Source: Chamaecyparis obtusa (lineage: Eukaryota > Streptophyta > Pinopsida > Cupressales > Cupressaceae). Taken from it: 64,000 nt of DNA. The stretch spans positions 1,956,001-2,020,000 of the forward strand of contig BSBK01000869.1 in the NCBI GenBank assembly GCA_027943335.1, given 5' to 3'. The position numbers were made by a program, and so were the translations under genes. This document shows, piece after piece, positions 35,067 to 45,678 of this stretch. The notes below the pieces were generated by a model, which was not told the DNA's origin, searched no databases, and worked only from the letters and a program-made list of their open reading frames with translations. How positions within the stretch are numbered: position 1 is the first letter of the stretch; each line of letters starts with the position of its first letter.

Positions 35067-35303
35067 AATATTAAGTGAAGCACAAACCTTTGTCCTATGG
35101 AGGCAAAAAGGGGAAGAAGAATAAGTAGAACAAGAAAGAGATCAGAACAGAGGAAGCATCTGAACAGGGGAAGCAACAGTCAAGTCTGCAAACAAAAGAG
35201 AGAAAAGCTGAACTGTACAGTACACAGGGTAGCAGTCTACAGATCAAGGAATTGACTGTGATAAGTGAATAATGGTTTTGCCACCAATGACAAAGGGGAA
35301 GAT

Positions 35304-36432
35304 TGTTAGCAATATAAGTTGTCATTATTGAAGATAGTTGCAAACACCATTCCCACCGGTAAAGACTCACCAGTAGATCACTTATCTTAGAGTATATGCA
35401 CTGGTAGACTAGAAACAGAGTATATGCACTAGTAGATTAGACAGAGGTAATACACCGGTAGACCGAACAGAGTACATTGTACCGGTCTTGTATTACAGAC
35501 AGGGATGGATCGGGTACAAGATTAAAACTAGTCAAACAACATAAAGATCCGCACCGGATTATGCGGATTAGTTTGAGTTAAAACCGGAATATGCAGAGCA
35601 TCCACTGCTCAGAATTGAAGTTAGCTTTTTAACAGGAGTTAGCTTTATTTCTACACGGATGTTTTCAAGGTAAACTCCAAATTAGAATGCAAAGCTTTAT
35701 TGCTAGTTGCATGATTTATCGTTGAGTTTACAGCCTGGTGGTTCTATGAGTTAAGGGTTTCATTGAGATGAAGTTTTGTATAAATACAGGTCATAGGACA
35801 CAAGAAATAAGGTTGTTGAGAGTTGTTGAATAGAGAGAGCAGAGAAGAGATATCTGCATAGAGATTACAGTCGTTGGAGGTGAAAGGCGAAGAGGCAGAA
35901 AAGATTCAACAGCCAGGCAAACCGGGGAAGAGATCATCAGGTATGATCTAATCAGACAATCAGTGTCAATTGAGATCATTGCTTTTATAAGCTGTGAAAG
36001 CATATTGAAATCCCTCAATCAGGGTGAACCCTAATTGGTTCTTTGTAAAAATCCTTTTACCGGGTAACATCTTTGTTGATATTGAAAGTCCTCTAACCAG
36101 GCAACTCCTAATAGAGTTAAGATCTTAACCGATCTTCTATCAAATCCCTTAACCGGGTAGCATCTTCACAAGTGCTTTGTAAGCTTTGAATAGGGTGTCT
36201 TTATTTTTGCATAAGTGAAGTTGTGAGCTCTGTCTCACCGTGGTTTTTTCCTTCTAACCGAGGGTTTCCATGTATACATCATGTGTTGATCTGTGTATTT
36301 CGATTTATGCTTGTGAATGATTGTTTACATTCTGCGTATCTTGGAAGAATAATTAAACAAGTGTTGAATTGTAATAGAAATAGTATTTACTGATTCACCC
36401 ACCCCCCCCTCAGTAACTGGTTAGGAATAACA
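35304..36432 (+). repeat. 3' LTR of copy A
   Basis: 1,129 bp. It is longer than the 5' LTR mainly through an extra GAGTATATGCACTNGTAGA unit at about 35400-35432. Confidence 0.85.
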
Positions 36433-37561
36433 ATAAACATGTTTATGGTGCTTGCTAAAAGTAGTCAACCTGCTTCGTAGTCGGCAGTCTTGTTGAAGTT
36501 TTGGAATAAACATGTTGCTAAGGAATAATTAATTGGCAATGTAATGTCATTTACTTTTGATTAGTTTTGGGTAGTTGCCAATGGTTGGTGCTCTTAACCA
36601 ACTGCTTGGCACTATATATGTACTTATGTTTTATCAGAAGATAGCATTGTCTAGATTGTACACATTACATTTGGAAATAAAGATCATATCTTTTTGCCAT
36701 GTTCTTGTGATTATTACTTTATTTTTGGTACTGTTGTATGGTATGTGTTGGTTTATTGTGTACTTGAATAATCAAGTAATTCCCTTTAGGAGTAAACATT
36801 TTGGCACCATTGTTGTATGAAGCTTGGAGATCTAAACTGTGCAGGAAAATGGTGGTAGGTAGTATGGTAGTGTAAATGGGTCGACCATATGAACGACTAG
36901 AAGTCTCTTAATCTGAAGAAGAAAACACAATAGAGAGAGTTGACACAAGACCTTATATGCCTATGGGAACTTTCTTTCAACTCGTACGTTTGCAGGGAAG
37001 CCTTCCATTGATGGGTCCCTTAGAGCGATGTTTGAGAAAGGCTAAGGGTGAACGAAGATGTTCAGCGTCTCTTGGCAAGGTTGTTTGGATTGCTTGCATA
37101 TAATCTAATAACCCTTCGAGATCTTCGAGAAGACAGAGTTTGAGAACACCATCAACAACAAATACTACAACAGTACAAGGAAAGTAACCCGAGGGAGGAG
37201 GAAGTGCATGAAACAAGTAGATCCCATAGCTTTGATAGTTCCGATAATTAATGCCCCTTCTGCCAAACAAAGACGAAAGAAGACATATTGTGCGTACTTA
37301 AGAAGGAGAAGTATCAATGAGAAGATCTCTTTGAGTCAGGGAACAAAGTGAAGGCGACGACGATTATAGAGAATTGTCGAAGAATCTCAAAGCTCACCAC
37401 GAAGTAAAAGTCGAAGTGTTAGCTGAAGTCGGAGTTGAGAGAAGCAAAAGCCACTCGATGAAGAATGTGCAACAAGACATACGTGGCGTGAGTGGGAGTT
37501 TGCCAAAAACCTACTACTCCTTCACAAGGTAGAAGATATTGCCAACAAGGCAAACAATTTG
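36433..37561. other. Unrecognised spacer between copies A and B
   Basis: Bases 36433-36830 are AT-rich with a short hydrophobic ORF. Bases 36977-37560 are purine-rich with motif-free ORFs on both strands. No LTR ends or RNA genes were recognised. Confidence 0.4.
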
Positions 37562-38565
37562 TGTTGACATATTTATGTTGTCATTGGTAAAGTCAAAGGC
37601 AAACATCAATCCCACCGGAGCATCGGTAGACTAATCAAGCACCAGTACTCTTACGTGTGCATCGGTAGACCAAACAAGTAAGCGGTGTACTTTGCTAGTC
37701 ACGCTTATACTAGTCTAGGTGTTTTCAACCGATCTTATGAGACATATAGGGAAAGTATGACCAACCGGGTACAAGTTTAATACCAGTTGAGTGCATGATA
37801 ATCCGAATCCAATTATGCGGAGCGGTCTCAGTTAAAACCAGATTATGCGGAGCATTCACAGTTGAAATTGAAGTTAGCTTTTTAATTGGAGTTAGCTTTA
37901 TTTTTTCTACGGGTGTTTCAAGGTAAACTCAAGATCATTTTGCAATCTTTTTTGCATGCATGATTTATGGGTGAGTTTACAGCTTGCGGAACTATGAGAA
38001 GTATTTTTAATAAGATTAAGGTCTTATAAATACAGGTCATAAGATACACAAGAAGTGTTGTTGAATATTTGGAGCAGGAGAGAGATATCTTTTGAGGAGC
38101 TACAATCACAAGAAGTGAAAGTCAGAGAAAGGTTCAATAGCCGAGCAAAGGAAAGGGTAACAGGTATGATCTAATCAGATATTTAGTGTCATTACAGATC
38201 ATTGCTTTAAGATTGTGAAGTATATTCAAATCCCTTAATTAGGGTGAACCCTAATAGGGTCTTTGTATAAATCCCTTTATTGGGTAACATCTTTATTGGT
38301 GTTGAAATTCCTCTTACCAGGCGACTCCTAATAGGGTCAAGATCCTAACAGGTCTTCTACCAAATCCCTTTACCGGGTAGCACTCTTACCAGTGCTTTGT
38401 AAGCTCTTAATAAGGCACTTTTATTACTGCAATAGTAAAGTTGTGGGTTCTGTCCCACCGTGGTTTTCTCCTTCTAACTGAGGGTTTCCACATATATATG
38501 CTGTGTTGACCTGCGTATTTCTATTTCTGTTTATGAGTGTTGATTATATTCTTTTAATTCTGCAA

Positions 38566-38617
<52 letters not shown>

Positions 38618-38685
38618 TTAATTGAAGTAGAAATGTATTTACTGATTCAACCCCCCTCCCTCTCAGTAACCGGTTAGGATTAACA
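37562..38685 (+). repeat. 5' LTR of copy B
   Basis: Starts TGTTGACATATTTATG and ends CGGTTAGGATTAACA. It aligns along its length with the copy A LTRs but carries an (AT)n expansion at 38568-38614. TATAAATA lies at about 38025. Confidence 0.8.
38568..38614. repeat. (AT)n microsatellite
   Basis: An uninterrupted AT dinucleotide run of about 47 bp within the copy B LTR U5 region; absent from the copy A LTRs. Confidence 0.95.
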
Positions 38686-38746
38686 ATTGGTATCAGAGCC
38701 CTTTGGTTCTCAAATATATAAAGCTTAACCGCTTGAGTAAAAGATC

Positions 38747-39047
38747 ATAGAGGGATACAGGTATCAAAAACAACTTGAGGAAGCAAATGGTATAATTGCC
38801 TCTCTTGAGAATAGACCGAGGAGGTCCCTTGCAAAAGGAAAGGAGTTGGCTCTGCAACTGAGTGAGAGCAATGAAACAATTGAGGAACTCTCTGGGCAAA
38901 GTGGATTTGATGAAGCAGAGGAGGCAGTCTCTGAAATTATGGAAAAAAATTAGAGTCTAACCGATCAGATCTCAATCTGAAAAGGGAGCAGGAAAGTAAT
39001 GCTTTAAGAATGACTGAAATCATTGAAGAAAAGAGGAAAGCTGAAGA
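38747..39047 (+). pseudogene. ORF1 of copy B, 5' part
   Basis: Collinear with copy A ORF1, but the start ATG is ATA (38747-38749). It keeps CAA (Gln) where copy A has TAG. It has a stop at about 38953 and is cut by the LINE 3' tail. Confidence 0.7.
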
Positions 39048-39081
39048 TAAGATAAGATAAGATAAAATTTTAACGTCCGCG

Positions 39082-39097
39082 AGGCTAAAAATAGCCT
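39082..39097 (-). other. 3'-UTR stem-loop of the LINE
   Basis: Six perfect base pairs (AGGCTA/TAGCCT) with a TTTT loop, about 20 bp before the (TTATC)n tail. LINEs of the stringent type use such a hairpin for RT recognition of their own RNA. Confidence 0.5.
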
Positions 39098-39115
39098 ATG
39101 GGACAGCAAGACACC

Positions 39116-42100
39116 CTAAGCAGACTTAAGTAGCTCCGTTTGTTTCTTGTGCAGGCTGATGATGAGGCCACCTAGCTGCTCAATGTACTCTTCACTGAAT
39201 AGGTTATGCCAAGAGCTGTCATATATAGTATCCGCAAATTTATCTCTGCTGTCCTTGCAAGCCTCACATTCTAGAATAAAGTGTTGTTCAGTTTCCACTT
39301 TCCCAGAATTGCAAAATTTGCAAATTCTCTCTTCCCAAGCCTCCTTTGGCCTCTTCCAACGTCTGGTCTCACAACGAAGTTGGTGAGAGTTGGTTCTCAG
39401 CTGAGCAATAAGAATTTTAGCCCTCCAAGAAATGTTGGCTCCTATGTACGCTTTTTGGAGTTGATCACATGTGGGGTTGAACTCATTTATATAATATATT
39501 TTCTTCCTTCCGTTCTCATTCCCCCAATTTCTCTTGTAGAATTTCTCCATAACAAAGACCTTTATTTCTTTGTTATTTGTGGGGCACATATTGAATTGAA
39601 TATTCCATTTACTCATCCATTTGATGTTTTGTTGCATCCATGTCCTTTTTCGTTTACACAATGTATCATTAAAGACAACTTTAGGCCATCTATCTTCTTC
39701 CATTTTTTCGATTCTTTTTAGGTAGCTTAAAAGGCGAACCATAGCAAGTGCCTCGATAGGTGCAGCCCCCATTTCACTTAGCATGATATCATATGGAACG
39801 GTGCTTTTGATTTTAAATTTGCTTGTGATCAAATGCTTTTGGATTTCTTCGATTTGTTTCCATTGTGCTATTGTAGTGTTGCTGGCCCATAATTCACACC
39901 CGTAAAGAACAACCAACAGCACAAGAAGACCAAACAAGGTTTGAATAGTTTTTCAATCCCAAAGCTCCGCTTCACGACACCTATTCTGAAGAGCATAAAA
40001 AGCCTTCCACCCACCTAATGTCCTTTTATTCCTGCAGCCAGACCAGCTTAGTTTTTTGTTGAAATCAATGCCGAGGTATTTATACTCCTCAACTTCTTCA
40101 AGAACAGTTCCACTGAAGTAAAACTCATGTTGATGTTTTTTATTATTAGAGAAAACCATAACCTTAGTCTTGGTGATATTTACTTGCATCCCCACCATTC
40201 TGCAAAAGCTCTCAAGAGAAGATAGATGTTCTTGTAAACCACAAGCAGATTTGGCAATCAAAATGAGATCATCCGCATAGAGGAGCAGCTTTATAACAAA
40301 TTCACCTAGTCGAATGCCTTCACCCTTTTGTATGTTTAACCACTCTTCAAGTTTATCGATATATAAACCAAACAAAGTAGGAGATAAAGGGCAACCCTGT
40401 TTGACCCCGATATCGCTCCTAAAACATTCTGAAATGCCAACTGAAGTTCTGATTTTGACTTTCACCTCTTTGTACATCCTATGAACAGCAGCTCTGAGAT
40501 GCATAGGAATCCCCAATTCTTCCATCCTGAGCCAAAGCTTGTCTCTAGGGACAGTGTCAAAAGCTTTTTTAAAGTCAACAAAGCAACAAAAAACCTCTTC
40601 CTTTTTCTCCCACTCTTTTTCAATAATGTGTCTCAGAGTGACACAGTGATCAACCGTCGAGTGCTTAGGCCTAAAACCAGCTTGCCCTTTAGCACGTTTA
40701 TGGTTTTCCTCCGCCCATTTGCTGATCCTAGATTCTATCATGTTGCCAAAAAGTTTAGCAAAGAGGGGATTGATCATTATAGTCCTGTAGTTGGAGGGGT
40801 TGTTGACATCACCACTCTTAAAAAGTGGTATTGCAAGGCTGATTGTCCAATCTTTGGGAAACCCCTCTTGGCAGATTTTGTTGAAGATTTCAGTGATGTG
40901 CGGTGCAAGAGTTTTCATACCCCACTTCAAATATTCTGCTTGAAGCTCAACAAGGTCTTTTGCTTTACCCCCACCCAACCTTTTAATCCCCATCTCTATC
41001 TCCTGCACGGTGAAAAGATTTGCAGTTGTGGCTGGCCCACTCCACCTTCTTGTTCATAAAGTTTCTTAGCATATTCAAACCATTGGGTGGCAGTAATATT
41101 ATTTTCAGTTTGCTTTTTCCTTGGTTGGAGCTCTTTCCAAAAAAGTTTGGGGTTAGTTCTGCCCAAGAAAATTAGCTCCTCTCTCCCTGTGAACATAAAA
41201 TCGGTTTTTTTCTTCTTTAGGATCTGTTTGTAGGGCTTAATGTCAAGGTTAGTTTTATTTGACTCCCTTAGGTTTCTCCTAGCCCTCTTGCATTCCTTAT
41301 CAAACCATGTATTGGCTGGAAAACAATTAGTTTCAGATTTTCTATTTTTTGCTCTCTTGCATTTTGAGAGAGCCTCATGAATCAGACTTGATAAATCATG
41401 GCTATTAACAACATGCTTATACATAGGATGTCCCATACAAAGCCCCTCAAGAGTAGCTCTGAAAATGTTACCGTTTTCTGAAGTCAACAGAATTCTGCCC
41501 TGAGAAGGGGGATGTTGAGGGCCTTGGTTTTTTGCCCCAAGCTACCTATCATTTGCCCAATACAAATTTATGTACAGCGGTCTATGATCTGATTTGAGAT
41601 CCCATAGGTGGTCCCCAATTTCAAGTTCTCCAATTTTCTCATACAAATTCTGCGAACAAATTACATAATCCACCACACTTGCCCCGTTGTATGTGTTGCA
41701 AGTGAAATTGCCCGACTTAGCCCATTTAGCCAAGCCATTACAGATTATTAGATCGAATGTGCCACATAGAGTGATCAATTCTTCCCCAAAATGATTGCAG
41801 CCTTTAGCATCCTCGGATATTCTTTCCCATTGATGTTTTCTCTCTTCTGTGAGCCAAATAGGGTTATCATTTACTTTGGAGCTGAAAATACTTGCTTGCC
41901 AATTTGCTGTCCTAGCATTGAAATCTCCAACAAGAAGAACATCCCCACGCTGCGAAAAACCATCTTTCTTTAATGCAGCATAGGGGTCATTGTGATCTAA
42001 TCCACACTTTTTATAAGTTTTAGATACCTGTGGGGCAAAGTAACATGCTGCGATCCTGAGAAGATTGTTGTTTTCCACAATTTTGAGCCATATAAATTGT

Positions 42101-42369
42101 TTATTAGAATCTGCCTTTTCCAACTGAATGACATGACCTTCCCTTTCTTTTACTACAACCATTATACCTCCATGACCTTTACTATTTACCGCTGCCTCAT
42201 TCCACACTGCCAACTTCCAGTAGCCTTCAAACAATGGGGTCTTACATCCCTCATGCTCATGCGTCTCTATGAGACAAATAATGTCTTTGCCTTCTGTAGT
42301 AGGTCCTAACCTAGGCCCGCGCCTCCACGGATAACCTCTGCAATTCCAACAAACTAAACTTAAGGACAC
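39116..42369 (-). pseudogene. LINE ORF2: APE endonuclease, reverse transcriptase, C-terminal CCHC
   Basis: About 1,080 codons. The endonuclease (42369-41542) has WNCRG, IETHEHEG, GDFNART, SVVDYVI and SDHRPL, all APE signature blocks. RT (about 41008-39953) has FRPKHSTVDHC, CFVDFKKAFDTV, GVKQGCPLSPTLFGLYID, LLLYADDLILIA and KYLGIDF. The C-terminal part (39937-39116) has LYGCELW and a finger CKFC-x9-H-x4-C. Lesions: TAG at 41539-41541, a one-base frame change near 41010 and TGA at 39953-39955. If repaired by nature it would nick DNA and prime reverse transcription at the target. The active-site YADD is intact. Confidence 0.85.
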
Positions 42370-42387
42370 CTGGGTTGAGCTTGATTG

Positions 42388-43811
42388 CTATTTGTTTTGA
42401 TGTGGAAGACTCGGAGTTGAGTTATTATCGCTATGAGTGATTGCTGATCTTGTCGTATCACTGCATGCTAAAGTATTTGTTGTCGCACCTTTGTTGCCTA
42501 CTTGCTGCTCTTCATTGGGGCGGTGGCCAAAATGGGCAATAATTGCTTTTCCCTTGAACATCCAAGGCCTTTTGCCTTCGTTTCTAGCTGTTCTGATTTT
42601 TTCCATTTCCATCCTTCTTTCTTCTTGCTGCCTCATAGTTAGGTCCTCCTCTAAAAAGAAGTGAGAACGCCTCAAGAGCTGTTTTTTGTTCAGTAGATTT
42701 TGTTTGTCACTAACACTGGGCATGACTACCTTGATTGGCCTATCACGCTTAGCGTGTGATTTGCCAACCCTCCAAGCTTGGTAGATTTGACCTTGCCACA
42801 ACAACACTTCTTGTAGGAAGTCCCTCGTTAAGTCAAGAGTATGTTCACCTTCCCTATAATCTTTTATCCCTTTGATAATTATATTGGATGCCCTAAGCTG
42901 CCTTTCCTTGACTTGTCTGTCTTGTGTGTTCTTCACGCGAATCTTTGCCTCTTCTCTTGCAAGAGCAAGGTGTTTGCTGTTTTTATCCCAAGTTTTGGTG
43001 ACCTCTGAAAAACTTTTCTTCTCCTCTTCAGCCTCTGCCTTTCCTAGCGAACTAGTGTGAAGAATCGTTCTCTCCTTATTGTGAGATGGCCAGTATTTGC
43101 TGTGACCTTGTTTGCTTCCAATGTAACACTCAAGTTTTTCCATTCATCCTTAATGTTTTGCCATTCAAGCTTCCCTGCTAAAAGTGTTTCTTGCAGCGTT
43201 GAGATTTGAGCTTTTAAAACATTGTTATTGTCTGTAAGAGATTTATTTGCTGCTGTTAGAACATGTATATTGTGGCTACTTTCTCGCTTCTTAGCCTCTA
43301 GAAGTTCCAACCTCTTCTTGGCCCTCAAAAGTTCTTGCACATAAAGATCTGGGCACCAAGCGAGAGGTGTAGAGGTAGGACTGTAAGTGACGGGATCAAC
43401 AAAGTTGCTGCTACCGCACAAGTGATTGTCGCCACCTAAGTGTGGAGGAGGGCACATTTTGACAACATCTTTTTGTTTTTTCTCTTGTTTATGCAACCTC
43501 TGCCCGTGTTTCTTCTTTTCATGTGACCATTTCAAACGAGCAAGCCTACGTTTTAAAATGCCCTTGAATTGTTTAACGTTGACCCAAATATATTTCCCTG
43601 TCTTGCCAAGTGAGGCCAATTTTACTTGCCCCAAATGGTTAGTTTTGAAGTTCACCAACATTTCTTGACCGTTTTTGACCAATGAGATGGTTTGTTTTCT
43701 CATTGTTTGCATATCCAAAGTTTGTTTTCCCATTGTTTGCATATCCACAATTTGTTTTTCCATTGACCAAAGGAACAAAAGACAGAAAGAAAAGGGTAGT
43801 AGCAAGAGCAA
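42388..43811 (-). pseudogene. LINE ORF1: coiled coil plus RRM-like domain
   Basis: Two overlapping frames (43811-43044 and 43143-42388) join by a single frame change near 43100. The first half has a short tandem KQTLDMQTM/KQTISL repeat (24 bp, near 43760-43690), basic stretches and a heptad-rich LEAKKRESSHNIHVL coil. The second half has RASNIIIKGIKDYREGEHTL, WRVGKSHAKRDRPIKVVM and SHFFLEEDLTMRQQEERR, which follow the order of L1-type ORF1p RRM and C-terminal domains. No DUF4283 or CCHC knuckle is seen, unlike many plant LINEs. The stop lies 18 bp before ORF2. Confidence 0.65.
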
Positions 43812-44190
43812 ATATATAAAAACCGGAAACGTGCACCTTGAAAACTGCCCTGGGACCCTCTGGTCAAAAGGCCTGCCTCTATCTTGCTATGGACTGGGCC
43901 CAGTTTTCTTTTGCCTGCCGTCCTTGGTATCGAGCCTGTCTGCCACTTTAGTGTTGAACCTTGGGACCGATGTTGCCCTGCCTATTATCATGCCTTGCTG
44001 CGTGTTGATGCCCTGGCCCCACTGTTCGATGTCTTGCGTGATGTTCTCTCGGCGTGATGCCCTGGCCCCACTGCTCAATGCTCGGTGTGATGCGCTGCCT
44101 GCGTGATGCTCCCTACCCGCGTTGAGATGCTCCTTGCTCGCTGCCTGCGTGATGCTCCTTGCCCACGTGATGTAAAATCACAGTGCCATG
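43812..44190 (-). promoter_or_regulatory. GC-rich, internally repeated 5' UTR of the LINE
   Basis: Much richer in GC than the surroundings. On the minus strand GCATCACGCAGGCAGCG and CAGTGGGGCCAGGGCATCA recur two to three times each at about 60-bp spacing. This is where a LINE internal promoter would lie. Confidence 0.5.
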
Positions 44191-44204
44191 AAATCAACTA
44201 GCAG

Positions 44205-45251
44205 CCTCTGAAAGAGCAAGAAATCTGACAGAACATGCAGTAGAGAATGTGATCTTGTTGTTTTACAACTTCAAGAAGACATGTAGATTGTAACTCAAGA
44301 AAATGCTAGTATGCAAAAGAACCTGCATGATAAAGATGATGCATGCAAAAGGCTGGCTATTGAATTGTATCAACTGAAGGAACAACTGAAGACTCTTGAA
44401 GAGAGAAATGATACACTCAAAAGGTACAATGAAAGCTCAGCAAAGTTTGATGAGCAATTGAAGGCTCAAAGAAAGCACAAGGATCCCACAGGACTTGGGT
44501 ACACCGATCAAGCATCAATGAAACCGTTGAATCCTCTAAAGTCAACAAGGACAAGAAGGAAAAGAAGGAATTGACAGAAGATAAGGGTAAGCAGACCTTC
44601 AAAACCTCTTGCAATCATTGTGGTAAACCGGGTCATAAAACAAATGACTGCAGAAATGCACTAGTGAAACCATTCACTTCTAACAGTTACTGCAAAAATT
44701 GTTACAAGTATGGCCATAGGACCTCTGAGTGTAGGTCACATCCCAACAATGTGTTCAGTGGAAGCAGGGGAAGCTTCAAAGGTTACTGCTATGCATGTAA
44801 CAAGTTTGGACACAAAGCAGATGAATGCAGATCTAAAACCATGGCATTCAAATCCCCATCGAGACTGGTATTCTTTAAAAGGATCACAAACCGGAGCACA
44901 ACCAAGTGTGCTAACTGTGGAACATCTGACCATAGCAACTCTCGATGTCACTCATCTATGAACAAGGAAAGAAGGGTAAATCCATGGAGAGCAACCGAGA
45001 TGACTTGTTACAACTGCAATAAGATTGGGCATTTGGCCAAAGAATGCAGGAACCGGCCAATGAACAAAAGAAAAGTACCGGCCAAACCAGTGAAGAAGAC
45101 CCTGTCTCCCAATCAAAAGGGTAACAAGGGAAAAGAGACTGAAAAAGATGTCAAGAAGATTTGGTTCAGGAAGGAATCAAAGAGCTCTGTTGAGGAGAAG
45201 ACAGAAGGAAGATCATCATCTGTTGATGGTGATATCTCTTCATCAAACTAA
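44205..45251 (+). pseudogene. ORF1 of copy B, 3' part with CCHC knuckles
   Basis: Resumes after the LINE and carries five knuckles: CNHCGKPGHKTNDC, CKNCYKYGHRTSEC, CYACNKFGHKADEC, CANCGTSDHSNSRC and CYNCNKIGHLAKEC. It ends DGDISSSN like copy A. There is a stop near 44282 and a frame change near 44570. Confidence 0.75.
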
Positions 45252-45516
45252 GCCTAAGGTCTTACAGGGACCTGATAGTCTACCTACTGTTCCCGGTAGA
45301 GCTGGTGAGCAATGATCTCACACAGTCAAAAGTGTAACCGGAAGAAGTCACCGGTCTATCAGGTATTTTGGAAAGGTGAGTGTTGACATGACGACCGAGG
45401 ATTGATCAAAAGGTAAAACTCATTAGAACCGGTTGTCGTAAGAAAGGTTAGGTATGGTAATTAATGTTGTAGCTATTAAAATTGTTACCATTTGGTAATT
45501 ATTGTTATACCCTAAA

Positions 45517-45526
45517 TCTATTTAAG
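45517..45526 (+). promoter_or_regulatory. Internal TATA-like box before ORF2, copy B
   Basis: TCTATTTAAG, about 155 bp before ATG 45679, at the position of TATATAAA in copy A. Confidence 0.4.
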
Positions 45527-45678
45527 GGAAGGATGGTTACTCATTTCACTTTACAATGCGAACTATGATTTTTGTTTTCTTAAGCTTGAGTAATCTCTTT
45601 TTGCTTTGATTTACGGTCTTTGCTAAGTGAACTTGGTAAATCCTATCAAGAATTCTCTGTGTAAACGGGTCAGATAGG

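Larger units (their letters stand above)
28408..36432 (+). mobile_element. Pol-less LTR retrotransposon, copy A
   Basis: Two LTRs of about 1.1 kb (28408-29507 and 35304-36432) start TGTTAGCAATATAAG and end GGTTAGGAATAACA. PBS TGGTATCAGAGCC (29510) and PPT AAAGGGGAAGAT (35292-35303) are present. Flanks ATAAC and ATAAA suggest a 5-bp duplication with one mismatch. The 5.8-kb interior holds a gag-like ORF1 and a large ORF2 only. No protease DSG/DTG, RT xDD, RNase H or integrase motif was seen in any frame. It therefore seems non-autonomous for enzymes while still encoding two proteins. Confidence 0.8.
39048..44190 (-). mobile_element. LINE with APE endonuclease, 3' stem-loop and TTATC tail
   Basis: Inserted in ORF1 of copy B on the minus strand. 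Order on the minus strand: GC-rich 5' UTR (44190-43815), ORF1 (43811-42388), ORF2 (42369-39116), 3' UTR with stem-loop AGGCTA-TTTT-TAGCCT (39097-39082), then a (TTATC)n tail at 39064-39045. It has only a few lesions and is younger than its host. The clade is uncertain: the tail differs from the poly(A) of typical plant L1s. Confidence 0.8.

Noticed and set aside
36977..37270. 97-aa minus ORF between copies A and B
   Set aside because: No recognisable domain and no conserved partner in the window.
40481..41059. 192-aa plus ORF
   Set aside because: Antisense to the LINE reverse transcriptase, which has clear YADD and other motifs.
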